A stretch of 64,000 nt of DNA from the NCBI GenBank assembly GCA_937863995.1, contig CALMIK010000046.1, positions 88,655 through 152,654 of the forward strand, in the 5' to 3' direction. The notes below the pieces were generated by a model. That model made no database searches, was not told the origin of the DNA, and saw only the letters and a program-made list of their open reading frames with translations. The position numbers were made by a program, and so were the translations under genes. The stretch is from an uncultured Chelatococcus sp. (GTDB lineage: Bacteria; Pseudomonadota; Alphaproteobacteria; Rhizobiales; Beijerinckiaceae). Position 1 is the stretch's first letter; each line of letters opens with the position of its first letter. This document shows positions 16,863-26,627 of this stretch, piece after piece.

Positions 16863-19100
16863 TCACACAACCAAGTCCTCCACCGCCAGATAATCGGCAT
16901 CCTCCCAGAGCAGCCCGACGTCCTCCTTGTAGAGTTTCATGTTGCCCAGCACTGCAAACTGATTGCCGCGCAATTCCGGATGCATGAAGGCGGCCTGGCC
17001 GTTGGCAATCAGCAACGCCCGCGCCTTTGGCGGCACCTGCACCACATAGCCCTGCAACTGACGCGCGAGGACGCCGGAGGAGAATTTCTCCACGCCAAGC
17101 CGCGTGACCGCGTCACGCGAAGCATCGTCCAGAGCAACGATCACCGGCTCCATGCCGCTCTCGACCATGCGGAAATCCGCCGCCACTGAGCGATAGGCAA
17201 AATCCGTCTGGCCGTGCGGGAGCCTGAAACGGGTGCAGATCTTCTTTTCATCCAACCCCGTTTCGCCCAGCCTCCAGTAAACCTCCATGAAATAAGCCTG
17301 CATGGCTTTGACGGAAAGCAGATCCGGATGCTCGTTCATGATGCGCTGCATGTCGCCGATCAGTCCCCTGATCTCCGCTGGCGGCGGATAATCGGGGGCG
17401 CGGAACACCGTGACAATGCTGTCCGCAACCGGACGCTTCCCCTCCCGGTTGCAGCGCCCGGCCGCCTGTACGATCTGGTCGAGGCCGGCCTCGGCGCGCC
17501 ATACCCTTGGGAAGTCGACGTCGACACCCGCCTCGATCAGGCTCGTTGCGATCACCCTTATCGGCCGTTCGCCCTTCAGCCGCTCCCGCGCCTCTTCTAG
17601 AATACAGCGTCGATGCGCGGCGCACTGGCGCGTCGTTAAATGCACCAGTCCCTCGATCCCCGCCAACCCGGCTTGCCTGTACAGCTCAAGCGCGTGCCTG
17701 CGGCTGTTGACGATGACAAGCGCCTGCGGCTCTCCCCGGAGCGCGCGGATGAGGGCCTCGTTATCCATCTCGCCGGCATGCCGGATGCGCGTCCGGCGCA
17801 GCTTGTCCGTCAGCGCTTCGGGATCGGGCGCGAGTTCCCGGCCCGCAAGCGGCAGGCCATCGCGCAGATCGGCCTGATCCAGCGCAGGTTGCGTCGCGGT
17901 GCATAGCACGATGGTGCAGCCGTAGTTCAGCGCCAGTTCGTCCAGCATCCGCATGCAGGGTTTGAGCAGGTGACGCGGAATCGTCTGCGCCTCGTCGAGA
18001 ATAATGACGCTGTTGGCGATATTGTGCAGCTTCCGCGCGCGTGACGGGCGCGCGGCGAACAGGCTCTCGAACAATTGCACATTGGTCGTCACCACCACTG
18101 GCGCGGCCCAGTCCTCCATGGCCAGCTTCAGCTTGTCCCGCTGCTGCGGTGGCCCTTCCCGACCGTACTTCTCTTCATCGATTGCCGAATGATGTTCCAG
18201 CACATGCGCGTCGCCGAGAATTTCGCGAAAAATCGCCGCCGTTTGATCGATTATCGACGTGAAGGGGATGGCATAAATAATGCGAGTATGGCCATGCGCC
18301 CGCGCGTGATCCAGCGCGAAGGCCAGCGACGCCAGCGTCTTGCCGCCGCCAGTTGGCACGGTGAGCGTGAACAGGCCGGGCCTTTCCAGTGCGCGCGCAC
18401 GGACATGGGCGAGGATGTCGCTGCGCAGCCGGTTCAAGGGGGTGTCAGACTTTTTCCCCTCCATGTAGACGTCGAAAGCATCGTGGAAACCGGGCAGCAA
18501 TGCCTGCAATGGGCTCCATTCCCGATCCGCCAGCCGCCCTTCCAGCGCCGCGTAAAAGGCTTCGGTATCCTTGAAATCGGCATCGACGAGGCAGGAAAAG
18601 ATCATCCGCCCGATGACCGAGATCTGGAACGCCGCATGCGGCATGCGAATGGAAGAGAAAAGCCCGGGAATGAGGTCCGCGCCGCTGGCGGCAAGCTCCC
18701 GTTCCCACGCGGAATCGAGAGCGGCAACGCTTTTCCCTAACCAATCATCCAGCGTGCCGGGCGTATCGCCGCGCCGATCCGGCAGACCCGCATGATGGCC
18801 GGCAATCGCATAGGCAATCAGTTCGGCGATGCTTCTGTCAGGCCCCGACGTGAGGGATAGAACCGTCTGCGCCCCGGCCGTCGAGTGATCGACCCCTTCC
18901 GGCGCGCCATCGAGACGTCTTTGAAATGCCGCCGAATACTTCCCGAGATCATGCAGCAATCCGGCCAGACGGGCGGCCTTTTCGAGCTTCAGCGGCGCGG
19001 CCATCGCCGCCGCCAGAACGGCAACCGCTTGCGAATGGTCCTTGAGATACTGCCAATCGCTCTTGTTGGCGTTCTTGCCCGTATGCGCATAATAAATCAT
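16863..19100 (-). CDS. cas3: Cas3 helicase-nuclease, type I-C
   Basis: 745 residues. An N-terminal HD nuclease domain carries H22 and the H50-D51 pair (LLHDLGKY). SF2 helicase domains follow, with Walker A VPTGGGKT (K254), the DEAQ box at D369-E370 and the motif VI-like QAAGRCNREG. Cas3 is recruited by target-bound Cascade to unwind and shred DNA. The ATG at 19100 (AGGGA six bases upstream) matches the usual I-C Cas3 start; a TTG-initiated frame from 19130 is less likely. Cas3 is separated from cas5c by an unusual 627-bp insertion instead of being directly adjacent. The 150 bp upstream (19101-19250) hold no recognisable gene. Confidence 0.95.
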   Translation of the reverse strand: MIYYAHTGKNANKSDWQYLKDHSQAVAVLAAAMAAPLKLEKAARLAGLLHDLGKYSAAFQRRLDGAPEGVDHSTAGAQTVLSLTSGPDRSIAELIAYAIAGHHAGLPDRRGDTPGTLDDWLGKSVAALDSAWERELAASGADLIPGLFSSIRMPHAAFQISVIGRMIFSCLVDADFKDTEAFYAALEGRLADREWSPLQALLPGFHDAFDVYMEGKKSDTPLNRLRSDILAHVRARALERPGLFTLTVPTGGGKTLASLAFALDHARAHGHTRIIYAIPFTSIIDQTAAIFREILGDAHVLEHHSAIDEEKYGREGPPQQRDKLKLAMEDWAAPVVVTTNVQLFESLFAARPSRARKLHNIANSVIILDEAQTIPRHLLKPCMRMLDELALNYGCTIVLCTATQPALDQADLRDGLPLAGRELAPDPEALTDKLRRTRIRHAGEMDNEALIRALRGEPQALVIVNSRRHALELYRQAGLAGIEGLVHLTTRQCAAHRRCILEEARERLKGERPIRVIATSLIEAGVDVDFPRVWRAEAGLDQIVQAAGRCNREGKRPVADSIVTVFRAPDYPPPAEIRGLIGDMQRIMNEHPDLLSVKAMQAYFMEVYWRLGETGLDEKKICTRFRLPHGQTDFAYRSVAADFRMVESGMEPVIVALDDASRDAVTRLGVEKFSSGVLARQLQGYVVQVPPKARALLIANGQAAFMHPELRGNQFAVLGNMKLYKEDVGLLWEDADYLAVEDLVV

Positions 19101-19250
19101 GTCGTTTCCCTGGCAGGCGGCATGCTTCAAAGCGCTTTTAACGTCAATCTCCGCAAAGCGAATTCAAAAATACAGCAATAGGCAGCAACTCCGCATTGCG
19201 ATATCGCAAGCAAAACAACACGCTGGATTCAGCGAGGCCGGCGACGCGCT

Positions 19251-20000
19251 TTAATGTACGATAGCACGCAGGAACGCTTGCAGGCGCGGACTTTCGGGCG
19301 CGGTGAAAATCCGTTGCGGAGCGCCGGTCTCCACGATCTGGCCCTGATCCATGAAGACGACCCGATCCGCCACCTCGCGGGCGAAGCCCATTTCATGCGT
19401 CACACAGATCATGGTCATGCCGCGCTTCGCGAGCATGACCATCGTATCGAGCACCTCCATGACCATTTCCGGATCGAGCGCCGAGGTCGGCTCGTCAAAC
19501 AGCATGATATCGGGCTCCATGCAGAGTGCGCGCGCGATGGCCACCCGTTGCTGCTGGCCGCCCGACAATTGGGCCGGATAGGCATGGACCTTGCCGATCA
19601 TTCCGACACGGTCGAGCAGATCGAGCGCGAGCTCGTTGGCGTCTGCCCGTGATTTACGGCCCGCGTTGACCGGCGCCAGCAGGCAGTTGTCCAGCACCGT
19701 GAGATGCGGAAACAGGTGAAAATGCTGGAATACCATGCCCACCTTGCGCCGCACGGCGTGAATTGCGTCGGGCGAGTCCAGCGCCACGCCACCGACATTG
19801 ACGGACCCCTGCTGAAAGGACTCAAGACCGTTGATGCAACGGATCAGCGTCGACTTTCCCGACCCCGACGGCCCGCAAACGACGATTTTCTGACCCGGAG
19901 AAACGCTCAGCGAGATGTCCTTCAGGACATGGAAATCGTCATACCACTTGCCAAGCTCCCGTATATCGATCGCCTTGCCCGTTTCAGCCTCAACGTTCAC
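19251..20000 (-). CDS. Polar amino-acid ABC transporter ATPase (GlnQ-like), second copy of the operon
   Basis: 249 residues, starting at GTG 20000 behind GAGGGGAAG. It has Walker A GPSGSGKS, signature LSGGQQQR, Walker [12 protein letters not shown], and the H-loop THEMGF. It energises amino-acid import. It is the last gene of an operon that already contains another ATPase of the same type 38 bp upstream. Two ATPases with only one permease pair is unusual; one may be a spare or may serve another permease. Confidence 0.93.
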   Translation of the reverse strand: MNVEAETGKAIDIRELGKWYDDFHVLKDISLSVSPGQKIVVCGPSGSGKSTLIRCINGLESFQQGSVNVGGVALDSPDAIHAVRRKVGMVFQHFHLFPHLTVLDNCLLAPVNAGRKSRADANELALDLLDRVGMIGKVHAYPAQLSGGQQQRVAIARALCMEPDIMLFDEPTSALDPEMVMEVLDTMVMLAKRGMTMICVTHEMGFAREVADRVVFMDQGQIVETGAPQRIFTAPESPRLQAFLRAIVH

Positions 20001-20037
20001 TGCACTTCCCCTCTGCCTGGTATGTCATTACAACGCT

Positions 20038-20790
20038 TTAGTGAATGATCTTGCTGAAGAACGCCTTCGTTCGCTCATGGCGCGGATTGCCGAACAACTG
20101 CTCGGGCGGTCCTTCCTCGATGATGATCCCGCCGTCCATGAAGACGACCCTGTCGGCCACTTCCCGGGCAAAGCCCATCTCGTGCGTCACGACAACCATC
20201 GTCATTCCGCGCTTCGCCAGATCGCGCATCGCGACCAGAACGTCCGCCACCGTTTCCGGATCGAGCGCCGACGTCGGCTCGTCGAACAACATCACGCGCG
20301 GCGACATCGCCAATGCCCGGACAATCGCCACACGCTGCTGCTGCCCTCCCGACAATTCCGACGGGTAGGCGTGCGCCTTGTGCTGCAGGTGGACGATATC
20401 GAGCAGTTCCATCGCCCGCGGCACCGCCTCGTCGCGCTTCAGGCGTCCCCGCAGACGGGGAGCGAGCAGAATATTGTCGAGGACCGTCAGGTGCGGAAAC
20501 AGCGTGTAGTCCTGAAAGACCATGCCGACTTCCGTCCGCAATGCATCCAGCGTTCGGCGGTTTCCCGCATCCGCGACCAGCCCGCCGACGACGATCTCGC
20601 CAGCCGTGAGGCTTTCGAGGCCGTTGATACAGCGAATGAACGTGCTCTTGCCGGAACCGCTGGGGCCGACGACGACGACGACCTCCCCCTCCTTGACATC
20701 GATATCGATGCCGTTGAGCACCTTCACGGCCCCGAAAGACTTGTGCAGCCCCCGCACCTCGACCAATGGCCGTCCCCGTTCAACCTTCAT
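20038..20790 (-). CDS. Polar amino-acid ABC transporter ATPase (GlnQ-like), first copy
   Basis: 250 residues beginning [20 protein letters not shown]. It carries Walker [28 protein letters not shown] and THEMGF. The ATG at 20790 overlaps the stop of the lyase gene by 4 bp; the much longer frame upstream is the lyase gene read out of frame. It is the likely energy subunit for the two permeases encoded upstream. Confidence 0.93.
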   Translation of the reverse strand: MKVERGRPLVEVRGLHKSFGAVKVLNGIDIDVKEGEVVVVVGPSGSGKSTFIRCINGLESLTAGEIVVGGLVADAGNRRTLDALRTEVGMVFQDYTLFPHLTVLDNILLAPRLRGRLKRDEAVPRAMELLDIVHLQHKAHAYPSELSGGQQQRVAIVRALAMSPRVMLFDEPTSALDPETVADVLVAMRDLAKRGMTMVVVTHEMGFAREVADRVVFMDGGIIIEEGPPEQLFGNPRHERTKAFFSKIIH

Positions 20791-22301
20791 CCCGCGAGCT
20801 CCGCCGTCAGTCGCCGCCTGTCCGCGCCAGCCGCTTTGATCGCCTCCGCGCGGTCGCGATTGCCGCGCCGGTCGTCGTCCAGCCGCGCCTGTATCTTTTC
20901 CAGGATCGCGAGCACGCTCTCGGCGGCGGGACCGCCTTCCCGGCGCAGGCTGACGCTGACCTGGGGATCGAGGCTGAGCCGCACATCGTTCTCGGTTAGC
21001 GGAATCTGCCGCCCGATCTGATCCTCGCACGCGCGCTGCACCATCTCGAGCGAGATTGCATCCGCCGTCAGATCGCTGTCCAGCGCCTCGCGCACGACGG
21101 CGCCAACGATGTGATGCGCCTGCCTGAAGGAAACGCCGGCCTTTGACACGATCGTGTCCGCGAGGTCCGTCGCCGAGGAAAAATTCTCCCGCGCCCGCTT
21201 CAGCATAGCCTCGCGCCGTGGCGACGCCGTCCTGATGACGAGATGCAGCAGCTTGAGGCTTGCCAGGCAGTCGTCGGCCGCCCCCCAGAAGTTGCCGATG
21301 CTCTCGCGGTTGGCATCGCCCGAATGCGTAAAGTTCGTGGCGCGCAGAATGGAGACAGCGCCCGAATAGCGGCCGAGAATATGCCCTGCCCGGCCCTTCA
21401 GGAACTCCAGCACCACGGGGTTCTTCTTCTGCGGCATGATGCTCGACGTGCCGGCGACACTGTCGGGGAACTCCACCAGCCTGAACTCGTCCGTCGTCCA
21501 GACGAAATAGTCCTGCGCGACCCGGCTCCATGTCGCCCCCAGGAGAGACAGGCAGCCCAGCACCTCGAAGATGAAGTCGCGCGACGCCACGGAATCGAGC
21601 GTGTTGTCGATGACGGACGGAAAACCGAGCAGCCCGGCCGTCCGGGCGCGATCGATCGGGAAGGACGTTCCCGCGAACGCACCGGCCCCGAGCGGGCTTC
21701 TGTCGATACGGGAATAGGCGCTCGCCAGCCGTTCCGCGTCCCGCTCCAGCGCCTCCGCGACACCGGCCAGATAGAAGCCGTAGGTCATGGGCTGGGCGGG
21801 TTGCAGGTGCGTATATCCCGGCATCACGACATCGGTATATTGCTTCGCCTGCTCCACCGCGACCTGCCGAACATCCGCCAGCGCGTCCAGAATGGCAATC
21901 ACCACGTCGCGGCAGCGCATCCTGTCCATCGTCGCCAGGATGTCGTTGCGGCTGCGCGCCATATGCATGCGGCCGCCGATATCGATGCCGACCTTGCCGA
22001 TGAGATGCGCTTCATAGTTGAAATACGCATCCTCCCGCTGCGGATCGAGCGCGACGACATCCGGCCCCGCCTGCTCCATTTCGAGCAGCGCCCCGGCGAT
22101 CGCGCCGGCCGCCGGCTGCGGCAGAAGCCCCTGCTCGCTCAGCATCAGGACATGCGCCTGATTGATGGCGGTCAGATAGGTAAACCCCTTGCCGAATTCG
22201 ACGAGACGCGGAAGATAGATGAGGTCGGTGATTTCCGGGGCTGTTTCTTCGTGCAGGCGCCGGCTTACCTTGGACCTGTGGGCTTCATTTCCGATATTCA
22301 T
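20787..22301 (-). CDS. Argininosuccinate lyase-like enzyme (aspartase/fumarase superfamily)
   Basis: 504 residues. The superfamily signature is [12 protein letters not shown], and two other family blocks are visible: MARSRNDI and [20 protein letters not shown]. These lyases split a C-N bond in N-substituted aspartates, releasing fumarate. ArgH itself is about 460 residues and is normally with arginine biosynthesis genes; this one is longer and is coupled by 4-bp overlaps to an ABC uptake operon. It may therefore degrade an imported N-succinyl compound, as EDDS lyase (a related enzyme from Chelativorans) does. The substrate is inferred, not shown. Confidence 0.8.
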   Translation of the reverse strand: MNIGNEAHRSKVSRRLHEETAPEITDLIYLPRLVEFGKGFTYLTAINQAHVLMLSEQGLLPQPAAGAIAGALLEMEQAGPDVVALDPQREDAYFNYEAHLIGKVGIDIGGRMHMARSRNDILATMDRMRCRDVVIAILDALADVRQVAVEQAKQYTDVVMPGYTHLQPAQPMTYGFYLAGVAEALERDAERLASAYSRIDRSPLGAGAFAGTSFPIDRARTAGLLGFPSVIDNTLDSVASRDFIFEVLGCLSLLGATWSRVAQDYFVWTTDEFRLVEFPDSVAGTSSIMPQKKNPVVLEFLKGRAGHILGRYSGAVSILRATNFTHSGDANRESIGNFWGAADDCLASLKLLHLVIRTASPRREAMLKRARENFSSATDLADTIVSKAGVSFRQAHHIVGAVVREALDSDLTADAISLEMVQRACEDQIGRQIPLTENDVRLSLDPQVSVSLRREGGPAAESVLAILEKIQARLDDDRRGNRDRAEAIKAAGADRRRLTAELAG

Positions 22302-23005
22302 ACTGACTCTCTCATCCCGGATGGAAGAACTTGCTGTTTGCTGGCCGGCTTGCGGTTTAACCGCCGCTCGAGGTAGCGGCTGAGCCAGCTCAACGCAGAG
22401 CAAATGATGAAGTAGACCACGAGCACGAACCCGTAGATGAAGAATGCCGGACTGACGCCCTCCATGATCGCGCCACGCTCGATGATGATCTGTCCGACTT
22501 TCAGAAATTCCGTCACGCCAACCAGCGCGCCGAGCGAGGTCGCCTGCACCAGCAGCGTGAGCAGCCCCGTGAACGGCGGCACGATGAGCCTGATCGCCTG
22601 CGGCGCGACGACGTGCAGGTACACTTCCCACCGGCGCATGCCCAAAGCCCAGGCGCTGCGCCACTGGTGGGGAGGAACCGCCTCGATGCCGCCGCGCACG
22701 ATTTCGATGCCGTTCGCGCTGCCCCACAGCGTCAGCCCGGTGACCACGGCGGTGAACGGGCTCAGGTCGACGCCGAACATCGGCAACACGAAGTACACGA
22801 AGAATATGTTGACGATCAGCGGGATGGCGCGAAAGAACTCGACATAGCCGTGGATGATCCACCGCAGCGCTCGCCCCGGCAACGTCGCGAGCACGCCCAG
22901 TATCACGGAGACGATGGTCGACAGGATCAGCGTGAATACCGCCAGACCGAGCGTCATGGAAAGGCCCTTGCCGATCAGGACCGAGTTTTCGATAAGAACG
23001 TCCAT
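22298..23005 (-). CDS. Amino-acid ABC transporter permease (HisM/GlnP type)
   Basis: 235 residues with several hydrophobic segments and the EAA-type loop GGIEAVPPHQWRSAWALGM that contacts the ATPase. It starts 1 bp after the preceding permease stop and overlaps the lyase start by 4 bp. It should form a heterodimer with the next permease in the inner membrane. Confidence 0.92.
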   Translation of the reverse strand: MDVLIENSVLIGKGLSMTLGLAVFTLILSTIVSVILGVLATLPGRALRWIIHGYVEFFRAIPLIVNIFFVYFVLPMFGVDLSPFTAVVTGLTLWGSANGIEIVRGGIEAVPPHQWRSAWALGMRRWEVYLHVVAPQAIRLIVPPFTGLLTLLVQATSLGALVGVTEFLKVGQIIIERGAIMEGVSPAFFIYGFVLVVYFIICSALSWLSRYLERRLNRKPASKQQVLPSGMRESV

Positions 23006-23006
23006 G

Positions 23007-23681
23007 TCAACTCCTGAACGGCTTCTTCAGCCTGTGCTCGACCACGGACGCCGCCATGCTCAGCAAAACGACGAGGCCGAGATACAGCACGCCGATCGCC
23101 GCGAACATTTCGACCGCGCGGAAGTCGGTCGCGATACGGTCGATGGCCACGAAGGTCAGTTCAGCCAAGCCTATGGCCTGCAGATAGGACGAGTTCTTCA
23201 ACAACGATATGCTGGTGTTCAGCATCGACGGCAGGCTGGTTCTCACCGCAAGCGGCAGCGCCACAAGCCTGAAGTATTGATTCAGGTTCAGGTTGAGGGC
23301 GAACGATGCCTCCCTCAACCCCTTTTCGATCGTCAGGAGCCCGCCCCTGACATTCTCCACCTGATAGGCTCCCGCCCAGAGGGACAGGCAGAGCACCCCG
23401 GACCAGAACGGCGAGATGCCGAAGCCGACGGCCGGCAAGCCGTAGAAAATGAAGAACAACTGGACCAGGATGGGTGTATTGCGAATGAACTCGACATATC
23501 CGAGCGTCAGTTGCGCAAGAACAGGCACTCTGAACAGTCTGAACGCCGCCCCGAGCAAGCCGATCACCAGCGAGAAGAAGACGGCAAGAACAGTAACCTT
23601 GCACGTCATCCAGAGCCCGCTTAGAAGCGCGGGCCACTGCTGCGCGAGATAGGCAACATCAAATTCCATGACAGCGTCCAT
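23007..23681 (-). CDS. Amino-acid ABC transporter permease (HisQ/GlnP type)
   Basis: 224 residues, hydrophobic, with the FRLFRVPVLAQLTLGYVEFIRNTPILVQLFFIFYGLP region typical of the polar amino-acid permeases split here by membrane segments, and the EAA-like loop GGLLTIEKGLREASFAL. An alternative ATG four codons in (23669) is possible. It is the partner of the permease at 22298-23005. Confidence 0.92.
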   Translation of the reverse strand: MDAVMEFDVAYLAQQWPALLSGLWMTCKVTVLAVFFSLVIGLLGAAFRLFRVPVLAQLTLGYVEFIRNTPILVQLFFIFYGLPAVGFGISPFWSGVLCLSLWAGAYQVENVRGGLLTIEKGLREASFALNLNLNQYFRLVALPLAVRTSLPSMLNTSISLLKNSSYLQAIGLAELTFVAIDRIATDFRAVEMFAAIGVLYLGLVVLLSMAASVVEHRLKKPFRS

Positions 23682-23686
23682 CCCGG

Positions 23687-24526
23687 TTATCTGCGATCAG
23701 GACGCACCGTCTCGAAGACATCGTAGTAATAGGGCCGCGTCTCCTCGGGAACGACCTTCTCGACCCAACCCTTGAACAGCTTCTCGCTGTGCATGCGCTG
23801 GACGGAAGCGTCGAGATAGGCCTTCCATTCGGGCTCGTTCTTGCGCAACCCGATGGCCGCATCCGACAACTGGTACGGATCGTCGAGCAGGCGCAGCGAC
23901 TTGTCCCGCGCGGCCGCGACCACAAGCGTCGCCGCGTCGTGAGCGTAGCCCTCGGCGCGTCCCTGCTTCAGCGCCTGAAGGGAATCGGCAGCCGTGTTCA
24001 GACGCAGGGTCTTCACCTCGGGCCTGTTGTCCTCGAACCATTTCGCCTGGACCGTGCCCTTCGGCAGCGCAACCGTATGGCCGTCCAGATCCGCAATCTT
24101 CTGGAAGGAACTGTCCGCCTTCACCAGAAGGCCGCTCGCTCCCCAGCGATAAGGGACGGTGAACGCCACCACGCGCTCGCGTTCGGGCGTCACGCCCAAT
24201 GTCGCGATCAGCAGGTCCACGCGCTTGCCCGTCAATTGCGGAATCCGGTTTTCGGCGGTGACGCAGGTGAACTCTACCTTGTCCTTGCTGCCGAACATCC
24301 ATTCCGCGATCTGGCGCGCCATGTCGGTTTCCACGCCGGCGAAGGCGCCGTTGCTGTCCTGAAAACCATAGGGCGGTTGATCGCAACGCACACCTGCGCG
24401 GAGTATTCCTTGAGCCTTGACGGATTCCGGCGGCTCGGGCATCTGAGCGGAAGCGGTAACTGACCATGTCACGGAGGCCGATATGCCCACCATAAGCGCG
24501 ACAATGCTCTTGCCGATATTCTTCAT
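23687..24526 (-). CDS. Periplasmic amino-acid-binding protein of the ABC transporter
   Basis: About 279 residues. The Sec signal peptide is MKNIGKSIVALMVGISASV and ends near SAQ. Family-3 binding-protein features follow: LRAGVRCDQPPYGF, VELLIATLGVTPERE-type block, and ALKQGRAEGYAHD. The start at 24526 is chosen because it yields the signal peptide; a longer frame to 24595 does not. It delivers the ligand to the permeases encoded next in the operon. It is divergent from a LysR gene. Confidence 0.9.
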   Translation of the reverse strand: MKNIGKSIVALMVGISASVTWSVTASAQMPEPPESVKAQGILRAGVRCDQPPYGFQDSNGAFAGVETDMARQIAEWMFGSKDKVEFTCVTAENRIPQLTGKRVDLLIATLGVTPERERVVAFTVPYRWGASGLLVKADSSFQKIADLDGHTVALPKGTVQAKWFEDNRPEVKTLRLNTAADSLQALKQGRAEGYAHDAATLVVAAARDKSLRLLDDPYQLSDAAIGLRKNEPEWKAYLDASVQRMHSEKLFKGWVEKVVPEETRPYYYDVFETVRPDRR

Positions 24527-24727
24527 AGCTTCACGTTCCCCTTTTTTGTCTATTTTATATGCAACGATCAGGAGATATTTTATCGCTCTGCACAATTTAT
24601 ACTTTTACAGAGCAATGTGAGGGTATCGCCGCATATCTGATAACGCAAATTCCATTCTCGGCACTCTCTATAATAAATTGATATGATGTAGCCGGAAGGG
24701 CGGCACACATCAGACAGGGGAACCGCA

Positions 24728-25621
24728 ATGCGCTTTAGCCATATCGATGCCTTCAGGGCGGTCATGCTCACCGGCTCCATGACGACGGCCGCCCATGAAC
24801 TGAACACCAGCCAGCCGAACATCAGCAGGCTGATCACCCAGCTCGAAAAGGAAACGAAGCTTAGATTGTTCATGCGCATGTCCGGCAGGCTGCAGGCCAC
24901 GCCGGAAGCCCATGCATTTTATCGCGATGTGGAAAGGGCTTATGTCGGCCTTACCGATCTGGAGCGCTCAGCCCAGTCGATCCGCAAGCTCGGCACCGGC
25001 CAGTTGCGCGTCGGGGCGGTGCCGTCGATCGCGCTCACAGTGTTGCCGGCCATCATGCATCGTTTCGCGACACTGCATCCGAAAGTCCGGATGTCGCTCC
25101 ATCTCAGCGATTCAGTCACGATCGCCCAATGGACCGCCTCACGTTTTTGTGACATCGGCATCACGTCATATATTTCGGAAGCCATCGGGGTCGACGCCCA
25201 CCCGGTTCTTAAGGTCGACGGCGTATGCATCGTTCCGCCGCGACACGCGCTCGCCACACATCGTTCCCCGCTAACCCCGCAGGATATCGCCGGAGAGCCG
25301 TTCATCTCCCTCTCCCACGGCGACAGGCGGCATATCGACGCCGCTTTCACGCGCGACGGCGACGACAAGCGCGACCTGACCTATGAAGCGCAGTACGCGG
25401 CCGCCATCTGCCACATGGTCGGGCTGGGAATGGGCATCAGTATCGTCAATCCCATCGTGGCGAATTGCTACAAGCACACGGGCATATCGATTCTCGAGTT
25501 CCGCCCCCGCATTCAGTTCACGACCTATATCCTGACGCCGCTCCGCTACCCCAACAGCGAGTTGACGAGCGATTTCGCAAATATCGTCAAACAGGGACTG
25601 ACAGAGACGATACAGGAATAA
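24728..25621 (+). CDS. LysR-type transcriptional regulator
   Basis: 297 residues: HTH at MRFSHIDAFRAVMLTGSMTTAA with recognition helix in LNTSQPNISRLITQLE, then an effector-binding domain. AGGGGA precedes the ATG. It is transcribed away from the amino-acid transporter and lyase operon across a 200-bp AT-rich region, so it most likely controls that operon and itself. Confidence 0.9.
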   Translation: MRFSHIDAFRAVMLTGSMTTAAHELNTSQPNISRLITQLEKETKLRLFMRMSGRLQATPEAHAFYRDVERAYVGLTDLERSAQSIRKLGTGQLRVGAVPSIALTVLPAIMHRFATLHPKVRMSLHLSDSVTIAQWTASRFCDIGITSYISEAIGVDAHPVLKVDGVCIVPPRHALATHRSPLTPQDIAGEPFISLSHGDRRHIDAAFTRDGDDKRDLTYEAQYAAAICHMVGLGMGISIVNPIVANCYKHTGISILEFRPRIQFTTYILTPLRYPNSELTSDFANIVKQGLTETIQE

Positions 25622-25669
25622 GCACCTCTACTTCCGGAAGTGAGAATGACACAGCAACGGCAGCCCGCC

Positions 25670-26485
25670 TCAGTTGCCGATGGCATCCGCCGCTTCCAGC
25701 GCGAGCGCGGAAAAATTCGCGACGAACTCCTCCTTGGACCATTCGAGCAGCGACCCGGCGATGTGGATGGCGGCCAGCGGACGGCCGTCGTGCGCCGTGA
25801 TCGCCGCGCCGACGGCGACCTCGTCGTTCATGATCTGGTTCGTGAGGCAGGCGAAGCCGTTCCTGCGCGTTTCCTCGACGGCCCGCATCACCTCCTCCTC
25901 GTCCTGCATCGTGAAGGGCGTGAAGGGGGTGCGGTCGCTGCGGGCAACGATGTCGCGCGCCTGATCGTCGTCGAGCCGCGCCAGAATGGCCACGCCCCCG
26001 GACGAGCAGTAAACGGGCACGCTGTGCCCCGGCAGCGTGGCGTGGAACGTCTCCCGCTTGCTCGGCATGCGCACGGCATAGAGCACCCGCGTATCGTCAA
26101 ACAACGACATGTCGAGGCGCTCGCCCACACGGCGGCGCAATTCCAGCAGGATGGGGCTCGCGCGCTTCACCAGCGGGTGAAGGCGCATGAAATCCAGCGT
26201 CAGGTCGAGCACGTGCAGCCCGAGTATGTAGCCCCGGTCATCGGCGTCGCGCGCGATGTAGCCGAGCTTGCGCAAGGTATGGACGATGCGCTGGGCGGCG
26301 CTGCGGTCGACGCGCGCGGCAACGGCGATCTCGCTCAGCGATAGCGGGCGATGGGCATCGTTGAACGCATTCAGAACCTGCATCACCCGCGCAACGGAGC
26401 GCAGGAACAGCGGATCGTCCTCGGCGTCATTCTCGAAATTGATTGCTCTTTGTGCATTTGCACGGTGCACGCTCCGAAATTTCAT
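25670..26485 (-). CDS. IclR family transcriptional regulator
   Basis: About 271 residues. The winged HTH is FLRSVARVMQVLNAFNDAHRPLSLSEIAVAARVDRSAAQRIVHTL split over residues 25-70, and the IclR effector domain follows (YCSSGGVAILA, then NEVAVGAAI-like NDEVAVGAAI). The ATG at 26485 is preferred; the frame continues to 26629, but that extension overlaps the divergent promoter and lacks family similarity. It probably represses or activates the divergent peptide-uptake operon. Confidence 0.88.
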   Translation of the reverse strand: MKFRSVHRANAQRAINFENDAEDDPLFLRSVARVMQVLNAFNDAHRPLSLSEIAVAARVDRSAAQRIVHTLRKLGYIARDADDRGYILGLHVLDLTLDFMRLHPLVKRASPILLELRRRVGERLDMSLFDDTRVLYAVRMPSKRETFHATLPGHSVPVYCSSGGVAILARLDDDQARDIVARSDRTPFTPFTMQDEEEVMRAVEETRRNGFACLTNQIMNDEVAVGAAITAHDGRPLAAIHIAGSLLEWSKEEFVANFSALALEAADAIGN

Positions 26486-26502
26486 CAGCGCACCAAAAGC
26501 GA

Positions 26503-26531
26503 TTGACAAGACATTCACGAGCCTCTTAGCA
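26503..26531 (+). promoter_or_regulatory. Predicted promoter of the M81/ABC/M20/amidase operon
   Basis: TTGACA (26503-26508), 17 bp, TTAGCA (26526-26531) lies between the divergent IclR gene and the M81 peptidase gene. Transcription would begin near 26538. The -35 is a perfect consensus; the -10 is fair. Confidence 0.45.
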
Positions 26532-26627
26532 TTACCAATATGACTATATCGTTGAGCGATACAGGATATCCACAGTCCGGTCAGGACGCAAGAAAAAGTG
26601 GAATCCATCCAGAGCGGGATGCGGGTC

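Noticed and set aside
20791..21531. N-terminal extension of the ABC ATPase frame (20038-21531), suggesting a fusion protein
   Set aside because: The extension is the lyase gene in another frame. The ATPase family start is at 20790 with a 4-bp overlap.
22302..22862. N-terminal extension of the lyase frame over the permease gene
   Set aside because: It is a shadow of the permease. The lyase family start and the coupled ATG are at 22301.
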